The notes: generated from the sequence alone by a model not told the origin. 64,000 nt of DNA from Agromyces ramosus (GCF_004216665.1 NZ_SGWY01000002.1:1030685-1094684), one strand, 5' to 3'. Shown: positions 35,183 to 44,512, numbered from the stretch's first letter. Made by a program: numbers and translations.

Positions 35183-35224
35183 CGCGGATCGACGGCACGC
35201 TGCGCGCCGGCCCCGGCAGCGTCG

Positions 35225-35731
35225 CTACATCGACGCGTGATGCGTGTCGGCCACCGGCTGCAGGCGGAACAACCGCACGACCCGGCCCGAGTCGCGCTCG
35301 TAGCCGCGGTAGCCGGGCCACTGCGCCTCGATGCGCGCCCAGGCGGCGTCGCGCTCGTCCTCGCCGATCAGGCTCGCCCGCACCGGCATGCGTCGACCGC
35401 GCACCGTGATCGACGCGTCGGGATGGGCGAGCAGGTTGTAGGTCCAGCCCGGATGACGCTCCTGGGCGAACGTGGTGCCGGCGACGATGGCCCGGCCTCG
35501 ACCGTCGGCGGTGTACATGAGGTACGTGTCGCGGGGCTCCCCGGACTTCGCCCCGATCGTGTGCAGCACCAGCGACGGCACGAGCAGTCCGCTCAGCTGG
35601 ACCCGGCCCCCGGTCAGGCGGGCGAGCAGCCGTTCGACGGGCGGAAGCAGGACCGGCCCGACCGCGCGGAAGAGGCTCGTGCGCGTCAGGGGCGCGATGA
35701 CGGAGCGGACGATCTGCTGCACGGTGGCCAT
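35225..35731 (-). CDS. Deazaflavin (F420)-dependent nitroreductase-family protein
   Basis: A 168-residue Ddn-type split-barrel protein. LVLHTIGAKSGEPRDTYLMYTADGRGRAIVAGTTFAQERHPGWTYNLLAHPDASITVRGRRMPVRA is the family core, with the segment GAKSGEPR typical of F420 binding. Substrate is unknown; relatives reduce quinones or nitro compounds. ATG 35731 is chosen from similarity; the frame is open 30 codons upstream without recognisable sequence. It is convergent with the LysR gene. Confidence 0.85.
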   Translation of the reverse strand: MATVQQIVRSVIAPLTRTSLFRAVGPVLLPPVERLLARLTGGRVQLSGLLVPSLVLHTIGAKSGEPRDTYLMYTADGRGRAIVAGTTFAQERHPGWTYNLLAHPDASITVRGRRMPVRASLIGEDERDAAWARIEAQWPGYRGYERDSGRVVRLFRLQPVADTHHASM

Positions 35732-35906
35732 CCGTCCATTCTCGTCGGCCGCGGGCACCCGCCGAAAGGGCGGCCGCCCGGCGCGTTGCGGATCGCTACC
35801 CCTGCGCACTCCCCGCGTCAATCCCTGTCGGTCTCAGACCGGCGGACCTACCGTGGAGATCGGCCGCCGCAGCCCGCGGGAACCGGCCCGAAGGATCGGA
35901 GGAGCC

Positions 35907-36125
35907 ATGTCCGACGCACTGCGCCCGGGAGAACCCGTCGAAGGCGAGTACACCGACTCCGAACTGCCGCTCGACGCCGAGCTCTCCAAGGACGAGTACG
36001 CGGCCGTCGAGGAGGTCGTCGAGGCGGACGACGACGGAACGGTGGACACCGAGGAGGTCGACGTCGAGATCATCGAGATCGACGACGGCTCCGAGTATCC
36101 GCCGAGGCGCGACACCGCGCTCTGA
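35907..36125 (+). CDS. Small acidic protein of unknown function
   Basis: A 72-residue protein with about one third Asp/Glu (EEVVEADDDGTVDTEEVDVEIIEIDD). I do not recognise a family. GGAGGAG lies just before the ATG, codon use is that of the neighbours, and third positions are GC-rich, so it is likely real. No signal peptide or membrane segment is visible. It stands alone between two minus-strand genes. Confidence 0.65.
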   Translation: MSDALRPGEPVEGEYTDSELPLDAELSKDEYAAVEEVVEADDDGTVDTEEVDVEIIEIDDGSEYPPRRDTAL

Positions 36126-36222
36126 GAGCGGGTGCCGGCGTGCTGCTGCAGGGGCGGCACGCCGGCACCGTCTGCGCGCCGCCGACGTCTGTTGCGGCGA
36201 ATCCGCGATCACCCGCGCCGAC

Positions 36223-37284
36223 TCAGGCGTCCGCCCGGGCGGCCTCGCGCTCCTGATCGACGGCCTTCCGCGCCGCCGCGAGCTCCGTCGCGGCATCCGT
36301 CGCCCGGCGCTCCGCCCGCTGGAGCCGGCGCAACGCCAGCGTCGGCGACCCGTGGCGTGCATGCACCCGGTCGTGCTCCTCGTCGACGCCGGCGACGATG
36401 AACGCGCCGGCGATGAGGATGACCTGGCTCGACAGGTTGATCCACAGCAGCAGGGCGATGAGCGAGCCGAACGACGCGAGCAGCGGGTTGTTCGTCGCGC
36501 CCGCGACGAACAGGCTGGAGAGCACCTGCAGCACGGTGAGGCCGGCGCCGCCGAGGAGTGCACCGCCCCACAGCGTGCGCGCGCTCGGCCGCAGGCCGGA
36601 CAGCAGCCGGAACATCGCCGCGATCACGATCGCGTCGATCGCGAAGATCACGATCGTCGAGATGACGCGCGTGACGACCTCGGAGACCGTGTCGCTCTCC
36701 GCGACGCCGAACCAGCCGAGGATCGTGCCGACCGCCGTCGTGCTGAAGAACGTGACGAACGCGGCGGCGGTCAACGCGGCGCCGAATCCGACGGCGAGCA
36801 GGAGGTCGCGCGCCAACACCCAGACGAAGAACGTCTGGTCGTCGGGCTGGTCCGCGAGGGTGCGGAACGCGATGCGCAGCGAGCCGACCGCCCCCATCGC
36901 CGCGCCGATGAGGCCGATCAGGGCGAGGATGCCGGCGATGCTGAGCGTGAGCGGCTGGATCAGGTCGTCGGGGTCGATGAGCCCGTCCTCGCCGATCAGG
37001 CCGGGGATGGCGGCGCCGATCGTGTCGACGAGGGCGTCCATCACCTCGGGACGCCCCGAGAGCCAGATGCCGCCGATCGCGAAGCCCAGGAACACGCCCG
37101 CGAACACCGAGAAGAGGGTGCGGTAGGTGATGCTGTCGGCGAGCATCGGTCCGTGGTGCTCGAGGAAGATGAACCAGGCGCGCACGGGCCGCAGCGCCAG
37201 CGCGCGAGCGGTCACCCGCCTGCCCCACGCGATGAGGCCGGCGAACGGCCCGCCCTTGCCCGCGTGCGCCTGCTCATCGCCCAT
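36223..37284 (-). CDS. YihY/BrkB-family membrane protein
   Basis: A 353-residue inner-membrane protein with about six hydrophobic helices. GPMLADSITYRTLFSVFAGVFLGFAIGG near residue 50, IFAIDAIVIAAMFRLLSG near 215 and LLLWINLSSQVILIAGAFIVAGVDEEHDRVHAR near 280 are typical. The C-terminal 50 residues form a charged helix (RRLQRAERRATDAATELAAARKAVDQEREAARADA). The family is often mislabelled ribonuclease BN; its function is unclear. TAGCCT lies 6 nt before the ATG (leaderless). Confidence 0.88.
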   Translation of the reverse strand: MGDEQAHAGKGGPFAGLIAWGRRVTARALALRPVRAWFIFLEHHGPMLADSITYRTLFSVFAGVFLGFAIGGIWLSGRPEVMDALVDTIGAAIPGLIGEDGLIDPDDLIQPLTLSIAGILALIGLIGAAMGAVGSLRIAFRTLADQPDDQTFFVWVLARDLLLAVGFGAALTAAAFVTFFSTTAVGTILGWFGVAESDTVSEVVTRVISTIVIFAIDAIVIAAMFRLLSGLRPSARTLWGGALLGGAGLTVLQVLSSLFVAGATNNPLLASFGSLIALLLWINLSSQVILIAGAFIVAGVDEEHDRVHARHGSPTLALRRLQRAERRATDAATELAAARKAVDQEREAARADA

Positions 37285-37467
37285 CCCGTCAGGCTATCGA
37301 GGGCCGGATGCCCGCGCAGGTGCTTGACAGCCGACGACGACGGGGCAGGTCGGCACCGCGGTTTCGGCCGGCGTCACGGCGTCACGGCGTCCGCGATGGC
37401 GGCGATGCACGGAGCGGAGCGCGGCCGCGCCGCCTACATTTGACGTCACACCCACGGAGGAGCGCAG

Positions 37468-39054
37468 ATGGAAGGCCTGGTCCTCGTGGTGGTGCTCGGC
37501 GCCACCATCCTCGGCGGCGGGATGCTCGCACAGCGGATCCCGGTGCCGGCACCCCTCATCCTGCTCGTCGCAGGAGCGGGGCTCAGCTTCGTGCCCGGGA
37601 TCGACGTGGAACTGCCGCCCGAACTCGTGCTGCTGCTGTTCCTGCCGGCCCTGCTCTACTGGGAGTCGCTGAACACCTCCCTCCGCGAGATCCGCGACAA
37701 CCTGCGCATCATCGTGCTCCTGGCCGTGGGGCTGGTGTTCGTCACGGCGTTCGCCATCGCCTGGCTCGCCTCCGCGTTCGGGCTGCCGTGGCCGATGGCG
37801 CTCGCGCTCGGTGCGATCCTGTCGCCGACGGATGCCACGGCCGTCGCTGCCGTCGTGCGTCGCCTCCCGCGCCGCCAGGGCACGATCCTCCGGGCGGAGA
37901 GCCTCCTGAACGACGGCACCGCCCTCGTGCTCTACGCCGTCGCGGTCGGGGCGGCCACGGCCGGCGCGTCGATCACCTTCGTGAGCCTCTCCGCGCAGTT
38001 CCTGTACGCCTATGCGGTCGGCATCCTGATCGGCCTCGCGATCGGCTTCGCCGCGTACCAGGTGCGGAAGCTGTTCCGCGGTGATCGACTCCTCAGCGGC
38101 ACCCTCAGCGTCCTCACCCCGTTCGTGGCGTACCTGCCCGCCGAGCTCGTCGGGGCATCCGGGGTCGTCGCCGTGGTCGTGTGCGGCCTGGTCATCAGCC
38201 AGGTCGGCCCGCGCATCATCACCGCCGCGACGCGCGCGCAGACCTTCGGCTTCTGGCAGCTCGCGAGCTACGTGCTCAACGGCGCCCTCTTCGTGCTGAT
38301 CGGGCTCGAGCTGAAGCCGGTGCTCGACGGGCTCGGACCCGCATGGCCGAGCGCACTCCTCTTCGGGCTCGCCTGCGCCGTGGGGGTGATGGCGGTGCGC
38401 CTGCTCTGGGGCGTCACCACGCCGTACCTGATCCGGCTCGTCGACCGGCGGCCCGTGCAGCGCACGCGGCGCGTGGGATTCCGCCAGCGGTTCCCGATCA
38501 GCTGGGCCGGATTCCGCGGGGCCGTGTCGCTGGCCGCCGCGCTCGCCCTGCCGCAGCAGACCGCGAGCGGCGATCCGCTGCCGGGGCGCGACCTGGTGAT
38601 CGCGGTGACCTTCGTGGTGATCCTGTTCACGCTCGTCGTCCAGGGACTCACGCTCCCGGCGGTCGTGCGGTGGTCGGGTCTCGGCCGGGACCCCAGGGAG
38701 TTCGACGAGGAGCTGCTCGGCGAGCAGGCGATGCTGCGCGCGGCGCTCGATGCGCTCCCCGTCGCCGCCGGCGAGCTCGGCACGAGTCCCCCGATCGTCG
38801 ACGGCCTGCGCGCCGCCTACGAGGATCGCCTCCAGCTCATCCACCGGGAGGAGGGCCGGCCGGAAGCCGCGGCGCGCGATGCGAGCGCGCGCGACGAGGA
38901 GGACGCCCTCCACCTCGCGATCCTGCCCGCCAAGCGCGCCGCGCTGTTCGCGCTCCGGCACGAGCGGCGCATCGACGACGTCATCCTCCGCCGCCTGCAG
39001 TCGCGGATCGACCTCGAGGAGCTGCGTCTCTCAGCGCCGCCCGACGACGACTGA
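37468..39054 (+). CDS. Na+/H+ antiporter, CPA1 (NhaP) type, copy 1
   Basis: A 528-residue monovalent cation/proton antiporter with about 12 membrane helices and a cytoplasmic C-terminal tail of roughly 120 residues. The transport-site motifs are LGAILSPTDATAVAAVVRR and LRAESLLNDGTALVLYA (the ND pair). An amphipathic helix contains SWAGFRGAVSLAAALALP. GGAGGAG lies 7 nt before the ATG. It is separated from the convergent transglycosylase-like gene by a bidirectional terminator. Ion preference (Na+ or K+) is not certain. Confidence 0.92.
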   Translation: MEGLVLVVVLGATILGGGMLAQRIPVPAPLILLVAGAGLSFVPGIDVELPPELVLLLFLPALLYWESLNTSLREIRDNLRIIVLLAVGLVFVTAFAIAWLASAFGLPWPMALALGAILSPTDATAVAAVVRRLPRRQGTILRAESLLNDGTALVLYAVAVGAATAGASITFVSLSAQFLYAYAVGILIGLAIGFAAYQVRKLFRGDRLLSGTLSVLTPFVAYLPAELVGASGVVAVVVCGLVISQVGPRIITAATRAQTFGFWQLASYVLNGALFVLIGLELKPVLDGLGPAWPSALLFGLACAVGVMAVRLLWGVTTPYLIRLVDRRPVQRTRRVGFRQRFPISWAGFRGAVSLAAALALPQQTASGDPLPGRDLVIAVTFVVILFTLVVQGLTLPAVVRWSGLGRDPREFDEELLGEQAMLRAALDALPVAAGELGTSPPIVDGLRAAYEDRLQLIHREEGRPEAAARDASARDEEDALHLAILPAKRAALFALRHERRIDDVILRRLQSRIDLEELRLSAPPDDD

Positions 39055-39057
39055 ACG

Positions 39058-39093
39058 CGAACGCCCCCGGCGGTGGACCGTCGGGGGCGTTCG
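39058..39093. terminator. Bidirectional hairpin terminator
   Basis: A perfect 12-bp stem (CGAACGCCCCCG and complement) with a 12-nt loop begins 4 nt after the antiporter stop and ends 25 nt before the stop of the convergent gene. Confidence 0.8.
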
Positions 39094-39117
39094 GGTCGCG
39101 ACGAGGTCGCGGCCGGA

Positions 39118-40029
39118 TCAGTACCAGCCCTGCGAGTTGAACGTGTCCCACGCGCCGCACGGCGTGCCGTAGCGGCCGGAGATGTAGCCGAGGCCCCACG
39201 AGATCTGCGTGGCGGGGTTGGTCTGCCAGTCGGCTCCGGCCGTGGCCATCTTGCTGCCGGGCAGCGCCTGCGGGATCCCGTACGCGCCGCTCGGGTTGGA
39301 CGCGTACACGTTCCATCCCGACTCGTGGTTCCAGAGCTCGACGAGGCAGCCGAACTGGTCGTCGCCCCAGCCGCGGGCAAGGAGCATGTCACGGGCGATG
39401 GCCTGCGCCGCGGACGGATTCGCCGGGGCGCCGGGCCGCGAGCTCGACGAGGACGAGGACGACTCCTCGGCTGCGGCTGCGGCCGCGGCCTCCGCGGCGG
39501 CCTTCGCGGCAGCGGCGGCAGCGGCCTGCTCGGCGGCCACCCGGTCGGCCTCCGCGACGGCGCCGCGCACGCTCTCCGCGTGCACCATCGTCGAGTCGAC
39601 GAGGGCGAAGACGCGCTCGGGAGCGAGCAGCTCGTAGTCGTCGAGGGCGGCGACGGAGGCCGCGAGCGCGGTGGCGTCGGCCTTGCCCTGCGCGGCGGCG
39701 ATCGTGTCGCCGGCGCCCGCGAGGGCGTCCTCGGCCTGCTTCACGGCGCGGGCCTCGAGGATGCCGCCGTGGGCGTCGAGCTGCTGCACGTCCATGTTCG
39801 CGGCATCCGCGAGCGCCCTGGTCTCGGCGACCCGGTCGTTCTGCGCGGCGACGGCGCCTTGGACCACGAAGCCCGTGCCGACCATCGCGCCGATGGCCGC
39901 GACGGCGCCTGCGGCGATGAGTGGTCCGCGTCGCCAGCCCGTGGGGCTGCGCCTCGCCCGGCGGGGTGCCGCCTCGGTTCGGACCGCTTCGGTTGAGTTC
40001 TCAGGAGTGGAGGAAGGCTGGTTCTGCAT
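39118..40029 (-). CDS. Secreted transglycosylase-like protein (aggregation-promoting-factor C-terminal domain), copy 2
   Basis: A 303-residue paralogue of the protein at 23119-23958. A basic N-terminus (RRARRSPTGWRR) precedes a hydrophobic segment GPLIAAGAVAAIGAMVGTGFVV. An Ala-rich helical region and a Ser-rich linker (ESSSSSSSSRPG) follow. The lysozyme-like domain contains GWGDDQFGCLVELWNHESGWNVYASNPSGAYGIPQALPGSKMA and WGLGYISGRYGTPCGAW; the Glu of HESGW is probably catalytic. The Ser linker is absent from copy 1. An in-frame GTG at 40038 is an alternative start. Both ends differ most, the cell-wall domain least. Confidence 0.87.
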   Translation of the reverse strand: MQNQPSSTPENSTEAVRTEAAPRRARRSPTGWRRGPLIAAGAVAAIGAMVGTGFVVQGAVAAQNDRVAETRALADAANMDVQQLDAHGGILEARAVKQAEDALAGAGDTIAAAQGKADATALAASVAALDDYELLAPERVFALVDSTMVHAESVRGAVAEADRVAAEQAAAAAAAKAAAEAAAAAAAEESSSSSSSSRPGAPANPSAAQAIARDMLLARGWGDDQFGCLVELWNHESGWNVYASNPSGAYGIPQALPGSKMATAGADWQTNPATQISWGLGYISGRYGTPCGAWDTFNSQGWY

Positions 40030-40132
40030 GACTTTCACGGGTGCGGACCGCGAGGCACGTGGCCACTCGATCCTTGCTCGACGTTCCTCGGACGCGGGGG
40101 CGCCCGGGCGAAGTGGCCAGTCTGACGACCTG

Positions 40133-40157
40133 TTCTGTGCGAATCCGCACATGTTCC
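40133..40157 (-). promoter_or_regulatory. Conserved upstream element shared by the two transglycosylase-like genes, copy 2
   Basis: The minus strand carries GGAACATG, GGATT and GCACAGAA in the same order as at 24060-24089, 104 nt before the start codon. Here TGTGCG and CGCACA within it also form a 6-bp inverted repeat. Between element and start, TGGCCACT and AGTGGCCA could pair. Confidence 0.5.
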
Positions 40158-40192
40158 TGTGAATGTCATCAGTGGTATTGACGATGACTCGA

Positions 40193-40209
40193 TTATCACG
40201 TTCTGATAA
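40193..40209. promoter_or_regulatory. AT-rich palindrome TTATCA-N5-TGATAA
   Basis: TTATCACGTTCTGATAA has perfect 6-bp arms. It lies 36 nt upstream of the conserved element of the transglycosylase-like gene and 51 nt after the stop of the antiporter gene. An operator is more likely than a terminator, given its weak AT stem. Confidence 0.4.
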
Positions 40210-40260
40210 CGCAGCCCTCGCACGGCGCCGCCGGCCCTGCCGTGCCCCGGATGCCTCGGC

Positions 40261-41976
40261 TCACGCCTCGTCGCGGTGCTCCTCGCGCAGCTCGATGCTG
40301 ATCTGGTCGGCGTCGAGCGTCTCGAGCACGCCGGTCAGCACCGACGCGCTGAACGTCCCGTCGTCGCGGGCCGTGAGGAGCGCCTCCCGCTGCGCGTGGA
40401 TGATCTCCAGCCGGAGCGCCCGGTGCAGCTCGCGATCCGTCCCCGGGTCGCCATCGATGTGCCCGGGTCCACCGTCGGCTGCCGCGCGTGCCTCGCGATG
40501 CTCACGCACGACGTCGTCGGCGACGCGGCGCAGGATCCCGAGCAGCTCGGCGTGCTCGGCGCGTGCGGCCTCGCGGTCGACGCCCGCGGGCTTGACGAGC
40601 CGCACGATCCACGGCAGCGTGCCGCCCTGGATGAGGAGCGATCCCGTGGCGACGAGGAAGGCGATGAAGATCACGAGCGACCGGTCGGGCGTTCCCTGCG
40701 GCAGCGTCTGCGCGGCCGCGAGCGTGACCGCGCCGCGCATACCGGCCCACACGATGACGGTGCCCTCGCGCCACCCGAGCGGCTCCGCCACGAAGTAGTC
40801 GATGTCGGCGACCTTGCGCCGGATCCGGGACCGGAAGCGGCCGAGCGAGGCGGCGGAGAGCTCGCGACCCGGTCGGCCCCTCCCCGGTGCGCCCCGGGGG
40901 TCGGGCGCGGTGATCGCGCCGAGCTCCGCCGTGTCGAGCCGTTCCTGGAACGCGGTGAGCCTGGGTTTCATGCTGGCGCCCCTGCGGGAGCTGCGTCGCT
41001 GCAGGCCGAGCATCGGGAACACGAACAGCGCTCGCACCACGATCACCGCGAGCAGCGTGATGGCCGCGACACGACCGCCGAGCTCGATGCCCCGGGTCTC
41101 GTTCGTGAGGTCGCCGAGGATGGCCGACATCTCGAGGCCCATGACCAGGAAGACCGCGCCCTCGAGGATCAGCTCGATCGTGCGCCAGTTCTGCACGTCC
41201 GACATCCGGTGCTGCGGCGACAGGCTCCGGATCGCACCGCGCCCGGTCACGAGCCCGGCGACCACGGCGGCGACGAGGCCGGATGCCCCGAGCACCTCGC
41301 TCGGCACGGAGGCGAGGAACGGCACCGTGAAGGAGATGACGGTGTTCACCGTGGCATCCGTGACCCGGGAGCGAAGCCACAGGTTGCCCTTGCCGACGAG
41401 GTACCCGATCACGACCGCGACCACGACGGCGAAGACGAAGTCGCCGAGGATCTCCCAGAACGAGACCGCGGCGGCCGTCGCGGCGATCGCCGAGCGCAGC
41501 AGCACCAGTGCGGTGGCGTCGTTCAGCAGGCTCTCGCCCTCGAGCACCGTGACGATGCGGGGCGTGACGCCCACGCGCTTCACGATCGACGTGGCCACGG
41601 CATCGGTCGGGCTCACGATCGCGCCGAGGGCGATGCCGGCCGCGAGGCTGAGGCCCGGGACGATCCATGTGAAGAGCAGCCCGAGTGCGACGGAGCTCAC
41701 CACGACGAGCGACACCGACAGGCCGCTGATCGCGCCGAACTCCCGCCGGAACTCCATGGACGGCATCGAGACCGATGCGGAGTACAGGAGCGGGGGCAGC
41801 ACGCCGGCGATGATCCACTCGGGATCGATCTCCACGTCGGGCACGAACGGGAGGAAGCTCACGAGGATGCCCACGATGACGAGCAGCAGCGGGGCCGAGA
41901 AGCCCAGCTTCGGGCCGATCGCCGTCGCCCCGGCGATGCCGAGGAGTCCGAGGACGGCGACGACCAAGAGCTCCAC
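40261..41976 (-). CDS. Na+/H+ antiporter, CPA1 type, copy 2
   Basis: A 571-residue antiporter with about 12 helices. LGAIVSPTDAVATSIVKRVGV and LEGESLLNDATALVLLRSA hold the transport-site Asp residues. A hydrophilic loop of about 70 residues (RRSSRRGASMKPRLTAFQERLDTAELGAI onwards) interrupts the second half. WAGMRGAVTLAAAQTLP follows, and a long cytoplasmic tail closes the protein. GTG 41976 has GGGGAGG 8 nt upstream; the open frame before it shows no family sequence. It is not a close copy of the antiporter at 37468, so the two probably have different ion or pH ranges. Confidence 0.9.
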   Translation of the reverse strand: MELLVVAVLGLLGIAGATAIGPKLGFSAPLLLVIVGILVSFLPFVPDVEIDPEWIIAGVLPPLLYSASVSMPSMEFRREFGAISGLSVSLVVVSSVALGLLFTWIVPGLSLAAGIALGAIVSPTDAVATSIVKRVGVTPRIVTVLEGESLLNDATALVLLRSAIAATAAAVSFWEILGDFVFAVVVAVVIGYLVGKGNLWLRSRVTDATVNTVISFTVPFLASVPSEVLGASGLVAAVVAGLVTGRGAIRSLSPQHRMSDVQNWRTIELILEGAVFLVMGLEMSAILGDLTNETRGIELGGRVAAITLLAVIVVRALFVFPMLGLQRRSSRRGASMKPRLTAFQERLDTAELGAITAPDPRGAPGRGRPGRELSAASLGRFRSRIRRKVADIDYFVAEPLGWREGTVIVWAGMRGAVTLAAAQTLPQGTPDRSLVIFIAFLVATGSLLIQGGTLPWIVRLVKPAGVDREAARAEHAELLGILRRVADDVVREHREARAAADGGPGHIDGDPGTDRELHRALRLEIIHAQREALLTARDDGTFSASVLTGVLETLDADQISIELREEHRDEA

Positions 41977-42047
41977 GGCCTCCACCTCCCCGACGCGCCT
42001 GTCGCAAGTCTGGCGCAACACCGAGCCGCGGCGCGACGACGGAGCCG

Positions 42048-42311
42048 TCAGCGGTCGTGGAAGTCGGGGTATCCCGGCCACTCCGTGGGGCCGTGCGAGC
42101 GCACGAACGCGTGGTGGACGCGCTCGCACGCGCCGCGGAGCGTGGTGCCCCAGCCGAGCAGGCGCCCGCCGAACTCGGCGCGGTAGCGCACCTCGCCGTC
42201 GACGCGCACGATGGTGACGGTGCCGTACTCGCGGCCCATGCTGTCGACGAGGCGCCAGCGCCCCGGTTCGGGCTCGGCCGCGGCGAGGATCGGGTGCCAG
42301 GTGGTGGCCAG
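42048..42311 (-). CDS. Small conserved-looking protein, probable CTG start
   Basis: Family not recognised. From the first standard start (ATG 42239) the product is 63 residues. The frame continues upstream for 24 more codons of plausible protein (ATTWHPILAAAEPEPGRWRL) to a CTG at 42311, which has AAGGAG exactly 5 nt before it; no ATG, GTG or TTG lies near that site. I therefore propose a CTG start and an 87-residue product. The sequence is rich in Trp, Tyr and His, with GREYGTVTIVRVDGEVRYRAEF resembling a small beta-barrel. It is soluble and stands alone. Confidence 0.6.
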   Translation of the reverse strand: MATTWHPILAAAEPEPGRWRLVDSMGREYGTVTIVRVDGEVRYRAEFGGRLLGWGTTLRGACERVHHAFVRSHGPTEWPGYPDFHDR

Positions 42312-42525
42312 TGCTGCTCCTTCCAGAGCGCCCCGGCCGACGTGCCTCCATCGTACGACCGGAGGGCGACGACGGCGCTCACAGCGAAGTCACAGCGGGG
42401 AGGCGTGAGATGCGGAACAGCGCGGCGCCGCCACTCGTTCTCTCCAGTGACGCCATGAGAACCCCCAGGGGTTCGCCGCGCGTGCGAGGCGCCGCAGCCA
42501 GCGTCGCCCACGAAGGAGGAACGAA

Positions 42526-43029
42526 GTGCCACAGGACTACCGCAGGACTCCCGAGTCGGTCGCCCGCCTGACCCCCCAGCAGTACCACGTCACGCAGGAG
42601 GACGGGACGGAGCCCGCGTTCCGCAACCAGTACTGGAACAACCACGAGCCCGGCATCTACGTCGACGTGGTCTCCGGTCAGCCGCTCTTCGCGTCGACCG
42701 ACAAGTACGACAGCCGCTCCGGATGGCCGAGCTTCACCCGGCCGATCGAGCCCGACGCCGTCACCGAGAAGGTCGACCGCTCGCTCTGGATGAAGCGCAC
42801 CGAGGTGCGTTCGTCTGGCGCCGACAGCCACCTCGGCCACGTGTTCGACGACGGGCCGGTCGAGGCCGGCGGCCTGCGCTACTGCATGAACTCCGCGGCC
42901 ATGCGATTCGTGCCCGCGTCGGAGCTCGAGGAGCAGGGCTACGGGCAGTACCGCTCGCTCTTCCCGGGCAGCGGGACCACGACCACGGATGCCGCGGGCG
43001 CGGCATCCGAGAAGGAGGACGCATCATGA
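42526..43029 (+). CDS. msrB: Peptide-methionine (R)-S-oxide reductase
   Basis: Repairs the R-epimer of methionine sulfoxide. The 167-residue product shows the catalytic Cys120 in [14 protein letters not shown], with SGWPSF and [11 protein letters not shown] as substrate-binding motifs. The zinc CxxC pairs of many MsrB proteins are absent. GGAGG lies 8 nt before the GTG start. The last codons overlap msrA by ATGA, so both stereospecific repair enzymes are made together. Confidence 0.95.
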   Translation: MPQDYRRTPESVARLTPQQYHVTQEDGTEPAFRNQYWNNHEPGIYVDVVSGQPLFASTDKYDSRSGWPSFTRPIEPDAVTEKVDRSLWMKRTEVRSSGADSHLGHVFDDGPVEAGGLRYCMNSAAMRFVPASELEEQGYGQYRSLFPGSGTTTTDAAGAASEKEDAS

Positions 43030-43571
43030 CCACCCCCGGCGCCATCACCACGATCCCGGGCACCGAGACCGCCGTGCTCGCAGGCGGCTGCTTCTGGGGC
43101 ATGGAGGACCTGATCCGCAAGCGCCCCGGCGTTATCGACACGCGCGTCGGCTACACCGGCGGCGACGTGCCGAACGCGACGTACCGCAACCACGGCACGC
43201 ACGCCGAGGCCATCGAGATCGTCTTCGACCCCTCGAAGGAGTCGTATCGCGACCTGCTCGAGTTCTTCTTCCAGATCCACGACCCGTCGACGCGGAACCG
43301 CCAGGGCAACGACGTCGGGATGAGCTACCGCTCGGCGATCTTCCCGACGACTCCCGAGCAGGAGGTCGTCGCGTACGAGACGATCGCGGATGTCGACGCG
43401 TCGGGGCTCTGGCCGGGACCGGCGACCACCGAGGTCTCCCCCGCAGGTGACTTCTGGGAGGCGGAGCCCGAGCACCAGGACTACCTGGAGCGCATCCCGT
43501 GGGGGTACACCTGCCACTTCGTGCGGCCCGACTGGAAGCTGCCGAAGCGCGATGCGGAGCCCGCGGCGTAG
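43026..43571 (+). CDS. msrA: Peptide-methionine (S)-S-oxide reductase
   Basis: Repairs the S-epimer of methionine sulfoxide in proteins. The 181-residue product has the catalytic GCFWG motif at residues 21-25 (Cys22), then [35 protein letters not shown], and [14 protein letters not shown]. The C-terminal resolving cysteine is YTCHFVRP. Its ATG overlaps the msrB stop. A strong terminator follows 16 nt after the stop. Secure assignment. Confidence 0.96.
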   Translation: MTTPGAITTIPGTETAVLAGGCFWGMEDLIRKRPGVIDTRVGYTGGDVPNATYRNHGTHAEAIEIVFDPSKESYRDLLEFFFQIHDPSTRNRQGNDVGMSYRSAIFPTTPEQEVVAYETIADVDASGLWPGPATTEVSPAGDFWEAEPEHQDYLERIPWGYTCHFVRPDWKLPKRDAEPAA

Positions 43572-43587
43572 TCGCGGCTCGCGCACG

Positions 43588-43621
43588 ACGGCCCCGGCGG
43601 GCGAAGGTCCGCCGGGGCCGT
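43588..43621. terminator. Hairpin terminator after msrBA
   Basis: A perfect 13-bp stem (ACGGCCCCGGCGG and complement) with an 8-nt loop. It lies between msrA and the convergent methyltransferase gene. Confidence 0.85.
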
Positions 43622-43676
43622 CAGCGTCCGGCCGCCGGGCCCGTGGACTCGTCCCGAGGTGACGGCCGCAGGAGGT

Positions 43677-44480
43677 TCAGCGGCTGACGAGCCCGCGCAC
43701 GGTCCAGGCCCGCGCGACGAGGTCGATCGAGCCGTCGGGGCCGGTCGGCACGAGCTCGCGCAGCCGCTCGCGCAGGCGGTCCCTGGCCGGCTCGTCGAGC
43801 GACATGGCGTAGGCCGGGGCGACCCCCTGCCCGCCGAGGAACGGCGACCAGTACTCATCGAAGTCGGCGAACCTCGTCGGGACCTCGACGGAGCCCGCCT
43901 CCGCGTCGACGAGCCCGGCGCTCGCGAAGCGCCAGGTGAGGCCCTCGGGCGTGAAGTCGTCGAACCGCGTGCCCTCGTCGAGCGCGGCGGCGGCGGGGTC
44001 GAGCTCGACCGCAGCCCGCCAGAACCAGCGCATGAGCTCCATCCGGTCGGCGTAGTCCCAGACGTAGCCCGCGACCACGCCGCCGTCCACGGCGACGCGC
44101 GACATCTCGGCGAGCGCCGTGTCCACGTCGTGCACGAAGTTCAGTACGAGACCAGACACCACGGCGTCGGCGGACTCGTCGTCGAGCGGCAGAGCCGAGG
44201 CATCCGCTCGGTGGAACGTGACCCGGTTGCCGAGGTCCGCGACCGCCGTCTCGAGGAAGCCCTCCGACGGCTCGACACCGTCGACCGAGGCCGGCGTGCA
44301 GGTGTCGAGGATCGCCGCGCTCAGCGCACCGGTGCCGCAGCCGACATCCAACCAGCGCAGCCCAGGGGGCTGGCGCAGCCACTCGAGGAAGCGCGGCGCG
44401 ACCTCGCGGCTCCATCGGCCGACGTATCGCTCGTAGGCCCGGCCCTGCTCCCACGTGTCGGGCACGTGTCGTTGAGGCAT
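43677..44480 (-). CDS. SAM-dependent class I methyltransferase
   Basis: A 267-residue methyltransferase. LRWLDVGCGTGALSAAILDTCTP (motif I, near residue 45) binds S-adenosylmethionine. VTFHRADASALPLDDESADAVVSGLVLNFVHDVDTALAEMSRVAVDGGVVAGYVWDY contains motifs II and III of the Methyltransf_11 type. The substrate is unknown. ATG 44480 is preferred over TTG 44486; TACCGT lies 5 nt upstream, so the mRNA is probably leaderless. It lies 32 nt before the ferritin-like gene on the same strand order. Confidence 0.87.
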   Translation of the reverse strand: MPQRHVPDTWEQGRAYERYVGRWSREVAPRFLEWLRQPPGLRWLDVGCGTGALSAAILDTCTPASVDGVEPSEGFLETAVADLGNRVTFHRADASALPLDDESADAVVSGLVLNFVHDVDTALAEMSRVAVDGGVVAGYVWDYADRMELMRWFWRAAVELDPAAAALDEGTRFDDFTPEGLTWRFASAGLVDAEAGSVEVPTRFADFDEYWSPFLGGQGVAPAYAMSLDEPARDRLRERLRELVPTGPDGSIDLVARAWTVRGLVSR

Positions 44481-44512
44481 GCTCAACGGTACCGCGTGTC
44501 GGTCGATCCGTC

